From Cochliopodium minus (lineage: Eukaryota; Discosea; Himatismenida; Cochliopodiidae): DNA of 64,000 nt. The DNA is taken from assembly GCA_024220525.1 (NCBI GenBank), contig JAMYWO010000045.1, positions 124,001-188,000 of the forward strand, in the 5' to 3' direction. Below, one piece after another: positions 59,675 through 64,000 of this stretch. How positions within the stretch are numbered: the stretch's first letter is position 1; every line of letters begins with the position of its first letter. A model generated the notes under the pieces. That model did not search any database. It saw only the letters and a program-made list of their open reading frames with translations, and was not told the DNA's origin. The position numbers were made by a program, and so were the translations under genes.

Positions 59675-60855
59675 ATGAAACCATGGGATGGAACAATGGT
59701 AATTTTTGTTTTTTTATTTTTAATTGAAATAAAAATTTTGATTTTCTTTTATATTTTTGAGTGTACTTTTAAATCAAAGCATGGGACTTATCTTCGTGCA
59801 GATCCGAACGGAACAGTTTCTTTGGTATCAACACCACCTGATGGTAAATAAATTTAATTTCTTTATATAAAGTCAGAATTTTAAATTTGTTTTTAATTTA
59901 CACTTTGTAGATTACGAATGGTGGAATATAACTGTATTCGAAGGGAAATACATTTTCAGATCATTCCATTATACTTACCTTAGCGTAATACCCAACACTA
60001 AAACTCCTTCGTTGCACATTGTATGCGATACAAGTAAAATGAAAAAAAAAAATGATTGCAAATTGTTATTTAACAAAATTTTACATGTAAATTTTTAATT
60101 TATAGAAATGGTTTGTTTCAATGTTATCCCATATAACAATACCAAGACAAAGTGGATTATATCGAACGCACAGAGTCCTAAAGAAATCTATCTCGGTTGT
60201 CAATCTGATAAGGTGCCTATTTACAAGGATGCTGCTGGGGAGACCGAAAGATGGACTATTGATATCATTGGTGCTGGTTCATTGACACATGGAAGAAAGC
60301 TATATTTCAAGGCACAACAAACTTCATACTTATCTGCATCCAAAGATAAAAAATTTTCATTGAATAAATCAGCAGATGCAAATGAATTGTAAAGTCATTT
60401 TCAAATCATATTTTTTATATTTCTGTTAAAATGAATTTTTTTTGATTATTGAATGGATTGAGATGTCTCATAAGTTTGAGAATATGATTTACCATTATCT
60501 TATCCAAAAATAACTTATATATTGAGTTTATATATCAACCTTTCTAATCATATTCATATTCATCTCTTTACAAAATTTCTTATTTTTAAAATTTAGATTC
60601 ACTCTTGATCAAAAGGAATCCGTTTTCAATGCTTTGAAATCCAGTTCTGGTCATTATATAAGTGCAAATAAAGATGGAACACTTTCTTTGGTTGACAGTT
60701 ATAAAGGAGATCAAGAAAAATTCAAATTAGAATTCCAAACCAATATTCCTCGTTTGTCCATCAAATCTACCTTTGGAACCTATATCTCAACTGATGGAGG
60801 AATCATCAAACTTGCTACCAAAATTGGACCCACAGAAACATTTTACATCATCTAA
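59675..60855 (+). CDS. Fascin-like beta-trefoil protein
   Basis: Four exons starting at ATG 59675 (MKPWDGTM, then TFKSKHGTYLRADPNGTVSL). The protein is built from repeated beta-trefoil units with the pattern G-x-Y-(L/I)-S/R-A-x-x-x-G-x-(V/L)-x-L. Examples are GTYLRADPNGTVSL, TSYLSASKDKKFSL, SGHYISANKDGTLSL and FGTYISTDGGIIKL. The pattern is that of actin-bundling fascin and related actin-crosslinking-like domains. Two trefoils at most fit in about 240 residues, fewer than the four of fascin, so it may resemble the shorter actin-crosslinking-like proteins of amoebae. Function in actin bundling is inference. The family fold is fairly sure. Confidence 0.75.
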
Positions 60856-61014
60856 AATCCTATTTTTTTGAGGGAATTCGAAATTTTCCAACCTTATATT
60901 TTTGATTAAAAGAAATCATAATGAGTATATCCCTTTATCTATCTTTAATATTCCCAATTTAAAAAGCTTGGTTTTGAAAATAAATAAAAAAAAATTGTAT
61001 ATATTTGTTTGAAA

Positions 61015-63114
61015 ATGGAAAACATAAAATTAGTTGTAAGATCTTCAATTGATTAAAGAATTTATACAAAAACTTGCAATTTAAACTATTAAAATTTAAA
61101 ATTTTAAAATAGGTACTGGGGGATGGTGGTGCGGGTATTTCTCTTCCTTTTTTTAAATTGAATTTATATTAAATCTTTTTTTTTTAAAGGGAACAAAACT
61201 GCGTGTATTGTAAGATATTGCTCAGGGGTTATGCCAGAAAGTAAGAGACCAAAATGTATTTAAAATTGTACATAATATTTTGTTAGCATATGACCCCACC
61301 ATAGAAGATAGGTTTTAATAGATTATTCATTCAACACATAACATATTGAGTTTTTTAATTTAGTTATACCAAACAAACACAAGTAGATGGCGAATCTGTA
61401 AGGCTCGAGATTTTGGATACAGCAGGGTAACAAATTAAATAAAATCTTCTTTTAATACAATTTTTTCATTTTAATTAATTTATTTAGGCAAGAAGAATTT
61501 ACTGCATTAAGAAATCAATGGATAAAAGATTCAGACGTTTATATGTTAGGATTCAGTTTGGTTTCTAGGGTCTCATTTGAACAATTATTGACATTTTTTA
61601 GTCAAGTAAAACAAAAAACTCAAACAGTTAATGAAAGTACATCACTTTATTTATTTTATTAAATTTTTTTTCTTTAAATGATTTTTTTTTTTGAAAATTA
61701 AAGCTGTGTGGGTTTTAACTGGGAACAAAGGTTTTTGAAATATATTAATAACATTATTTTTAGTTTTAAGATCCATTTTTAAAAAGTCGATCTGGTTGAG
61801 GAAAGAGAAGTTTCGAAACAAGAAGGAAAATCGCTTGCGATGATGTTGGGTTGTGAATATTTCGAAACATCTGCGAAAACTGGGTATAACGTAAAAGAAA
61901 GTTTCGAACAGACTGTGAGGGAATACAGAAAATCAAAGAGAAATCGCAATTATTTCAAAGAAAAAGAGGAGCAAAACTCAAATATTACTTTGTTAATTGG
62001 AATAGGATGGTTTGAAATGTTATCAAACATATTTAATCCCAAATTTGAAATTTTTGAAACGCCAAACATCAACAAAAATCTTAAAAACGTATGGCTTTTG
62101 ATTTTTTCATATATTGTGAAAAATGAAAAAGATAGAATGAGTTGTAGATTGGTTTGTAAGTATTGGAATGATCTTATTGTGAATAATTTTCGAAATGAAA
62201 GGAAAAATGACAAAGAGACTTATGCTAAAACATTTTCTAAGAAAGAAGGAAGAATCGTTTGTCTTGATTGGGAAAGTAAAGTTTTTTATGACTACATCAT
62301 CAATTCTGTTGTTTTTTTCGATGTCTCACAAGTTCTCACTGAAATCAGAAGCACTAGAAGCAAGTCTTATAACTTATTTGATAAAGTTAAGAAATACAAA
62401 AATAAGAACAAATCTCCCAAATTGTCTTTTGTTCTTTTCAACTTTTCAAAATTGAGAGAGGGAATTGAAAATGATACTCTTCATATCCCAGGTTGCACTT
62501 CAAAAGATTGGGAAACCAACAAAAAATTTCTTATTGATTTGTTTTCAGATTGCAAAGTGATCATTGTCGAAAACGTTTTTTCAAATGAAAATATCAAAAA
62601 GATTTTGAAAGAAGCTGAAATCCCAAATCCCTTGCTAAAGTATAAAGAAAAGTGTGGAAAAGTAAATTCTTTGGATTTTTCTCTTCTTTGTCAAAATCCT
62701 CAAAAAAGGGAAAATTATAAACTTCATTTGAATATGGTTTATAAAAAAGATGAAGGTGGAATGAAGAATTTAAATGAAAACCTAAACAAAAAGTTTCAAC
62801 CTAAAAAAGAAATCAAAATCCCTGTTGAGAATTTTGTTGCTAACATGATCAAACAAGAAAAAAAGGATTGTTTCAGAGGTTCCATAAATTTGATTAATAC
62901 AAATGGTTTTGATTTGAAAGTGAAAATTTTTAGTTCTCATGATATCACTTGCGAAAAAACAAGCTTCACTTTGAAAAAAGGTTCCTCTTTTTGGTTTACT
63001 TTTGATACGCTGACGGATGTGAAAGGAACTTTCTTGTTGTTTCAGCTCAAGAAGTTATTCAAAAAAACTTTTTTTATTGTCCAACTTCAATACCAAAAAC
63101 TGAAAACCAATTGA
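61015..63114 (+). CDS. Ras GTPase fused to an F-box-like domain
   Basis: Seven short 5' exons encode a Ras-family G domain. They give MENIKLV, VLGDGGAGNKTACI (P-loop with one extra Asn before Lys), [12 protein letters not shown] (effector loop), [16 protein letters not shown] (switch II Gln kept), VWVLTGNKVDL (G4) and CEYFETSAKTG (G5). The last exon (from about 61797) holds NKVDL through G5 and continues without a break into LKNVWLLIFSYIVKN and SCRLVCKYWNDLI. These match an F-box (L-x-VWLLIFSYL, RLVCKxWNxLI). About 300 further residues of unknown fold follow, ending without a CAAX motif. F-box proteins recruit substrates to SCF ubiquitin ligases, so the fusion may couple a GTP switch to ubiquitination. 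That role is inference; the fusion itself is read within one exon. Confidence 0.88.
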
Positions 63115-63390
63115 AATTATTAAAGTTTTAAATTTAATATAATAAAAAAAATTGAAAAAAATTAAATCTCTTTATCTTTTTATATGTCTTATTTATCTAA
63201 AAAATTCTGATATCTTATTTGGAAAAGGTGGATGTGAATTCAAAACATCTGCAAAAACAAGTCTTTTAGTTTACTTTCTTTGCCAATTTATTTATGTTAA
63301 AAATTATTTGAAAAGATGGTGATTGAAAAAGATATGATGAAAAAAGATGAATTTTTGTTTGCATTATAAAAAATAAAATTTGTGAAAGAA

Positions 63391-64000
63391 ATGAACACAA
63401 AATTACAAAATATAAGAATCACAGGTAAAAATTTATGAGAGATATATATGAATTCTATGACTTTTTTTTGAAATAATAAGTGCTTGGTGATGGAGGAACT
63501 GGTATTATCATAATAATTTGAAACAAATCATTTTTTGAAATTATTATCCTCCCAATATCATTTTAAAGGAAATAAAACAGCATGTATTATCCAATATTGT
63601 TCCAATCATTTTGTTGAATGTAAATATAATAAAAAAAGCTTGCTTTATTTTTTATTTTTATTGAATATAAAATTATTTATATAAAGCATATGATGTAACA
63701 ATTGAAGATTCATATACAAAAAGTACAGTAATAGATGGAGAGAAGGTAAGACTTGAAATTTTAGATACAGCAGGGTAAAAATAAAAATTTATAAAAAAAT
63801 AAAAAAATAAAAAAAATCAAATTATAAATTAAAACTTTTTTTTTAGACAAGAAGAATTCGCACCTTTAAGAGATCAATGGATAAGAGATTCAGATGCTTT
63901 AATGGTTGGATTCAGTATAACCTCGAGAATTTCACTTGAAGCAGTAGGAAATTTCATTGAAAATATAAAAAAAACAAAAAAATGTTCGATAAATGATGGT
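63391..64000 (+). CDS. Second Ras-like GTPase (5' part, runs off the window)
   Basis: Tandem paralogue of the preceding gene with the same intron positions. Exons give [31 protein letters not shown] (again one extra Asn in the P-loop), [34 protein letters not shown] and [14 protein letters not shown], reaching the window edge before G4. The effector loop has Val where Ras has Pro34. Intron phases (P-loop, effector, DTAG) equal those of the neighbour, so the pair arose by local duplication. Whether it also carries an F-box cannot be seen. Confidence 0.9.

Noticed and set aside
61840-63114. Last exon of the Ras gene as an independent gene
   Set aside because: It begins inside the Ras G domain (after NKVDL) and its frame continues from the upstream exons.
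1-64000. tRNA, rRNA, retroelement or virus-like genes
   Set aside because: I scanned for T-loop-like words, reverse transcriptase, integrase and capsid-type motifs and saw nothing convincing.

Overview
The window is a stretch of nuclear DNA from a protist. It is very AT-rich, most genes are broken by short GT-AG introns (about 40-330 bp), translation starts sit in A-rich contexts, and the standard genetic code reads cleanly through conserved genes (GlyRS, RAD51, Rac, RTEL1). Asn- and Ser-rich low-complexity tracts, expanded Rho/Ras signalling, RhoGEFs, actin-binding proteins and large multi-exon membrane receptors suggest a free-living amoeboid or flagellate protist. An Anaeramoeba-like metamonad, an amoebozoan or a heterolobosean would all fit; I cannot place it more precisely. 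I see no bacterial-style operons, rRNA, tRNA, CRISPR array or intact autonomous transposon.

Layout. 0-4 kb (+): a T4 Rnl1-type RNA ligase and a coiled-coil protein with a CC1-box-like motif. 3.8-15.6 kb (-): a DysF-DH-PH-PH RhoGEF followed upstream by a very large SAC9-like phosphoinositide phosphatase with a FYVE-like zinc finger. 15.9-19.7 kb: glycyl-tRNA synthetase, SUMO, a stand-alone allophanate-hydrolase C-terminal domain and a Rac GTPase with Pro at the Gln61 position. 20-26.6 kb: a PA-domain 7TM protein, an AGC-type kinase, a possible 40-residue membrane protein and a secreted protein. 27.3-34.8 kb: RTEL1 and RAD51, divergent from a 341-bp spacer, then V-ATPase subunit F. 35-46.7 kb: a phytanoyl-CoA-dioxygenase-like oxygenase, an unknown protein, a tandem coactosin-type ADF-H protein and an alsin-like RCC1-DH-PH-MORN RhoGEF. 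46.9-55.2 kb (-): a GIMAP/AIG1-like GTPase and a roughly 7-kb Cys-rich 7TM receptor gene. 55.6-64 kb (+): a codanin-1-like gene with a broken middle, a fascin-like beta-trefoil protein, a Ras-F-box fusion and the 5' part of a second Ras paralogue running off the window.

Common threads. Many genes belong to one cell-biological theme: small GTPases (Rac, two Ras-like), two RhoGEFs that could act on Rac-type GTPases, phosphoinositide turnover, and actin-binding proteins (coactosin-like, fascin-like). A second theme is genome maintenance: RAD51 makes recombination intermediates that RTEL1 is known to dismantle in other eukaryotes, and here the two share one promoter region. The most novel-looking items are the Ras-F-box fusion with a one-residue P-loop insertion shared by its tandem paralogue, the DysF-RhoGEF, the SAC9-FYVE combination and the Rac with Q61P.

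All family assignments are from reading motifs by eye; exon borders are predictions from GT/AG and reading-frame continuity, and those of the largest genes are approximate.
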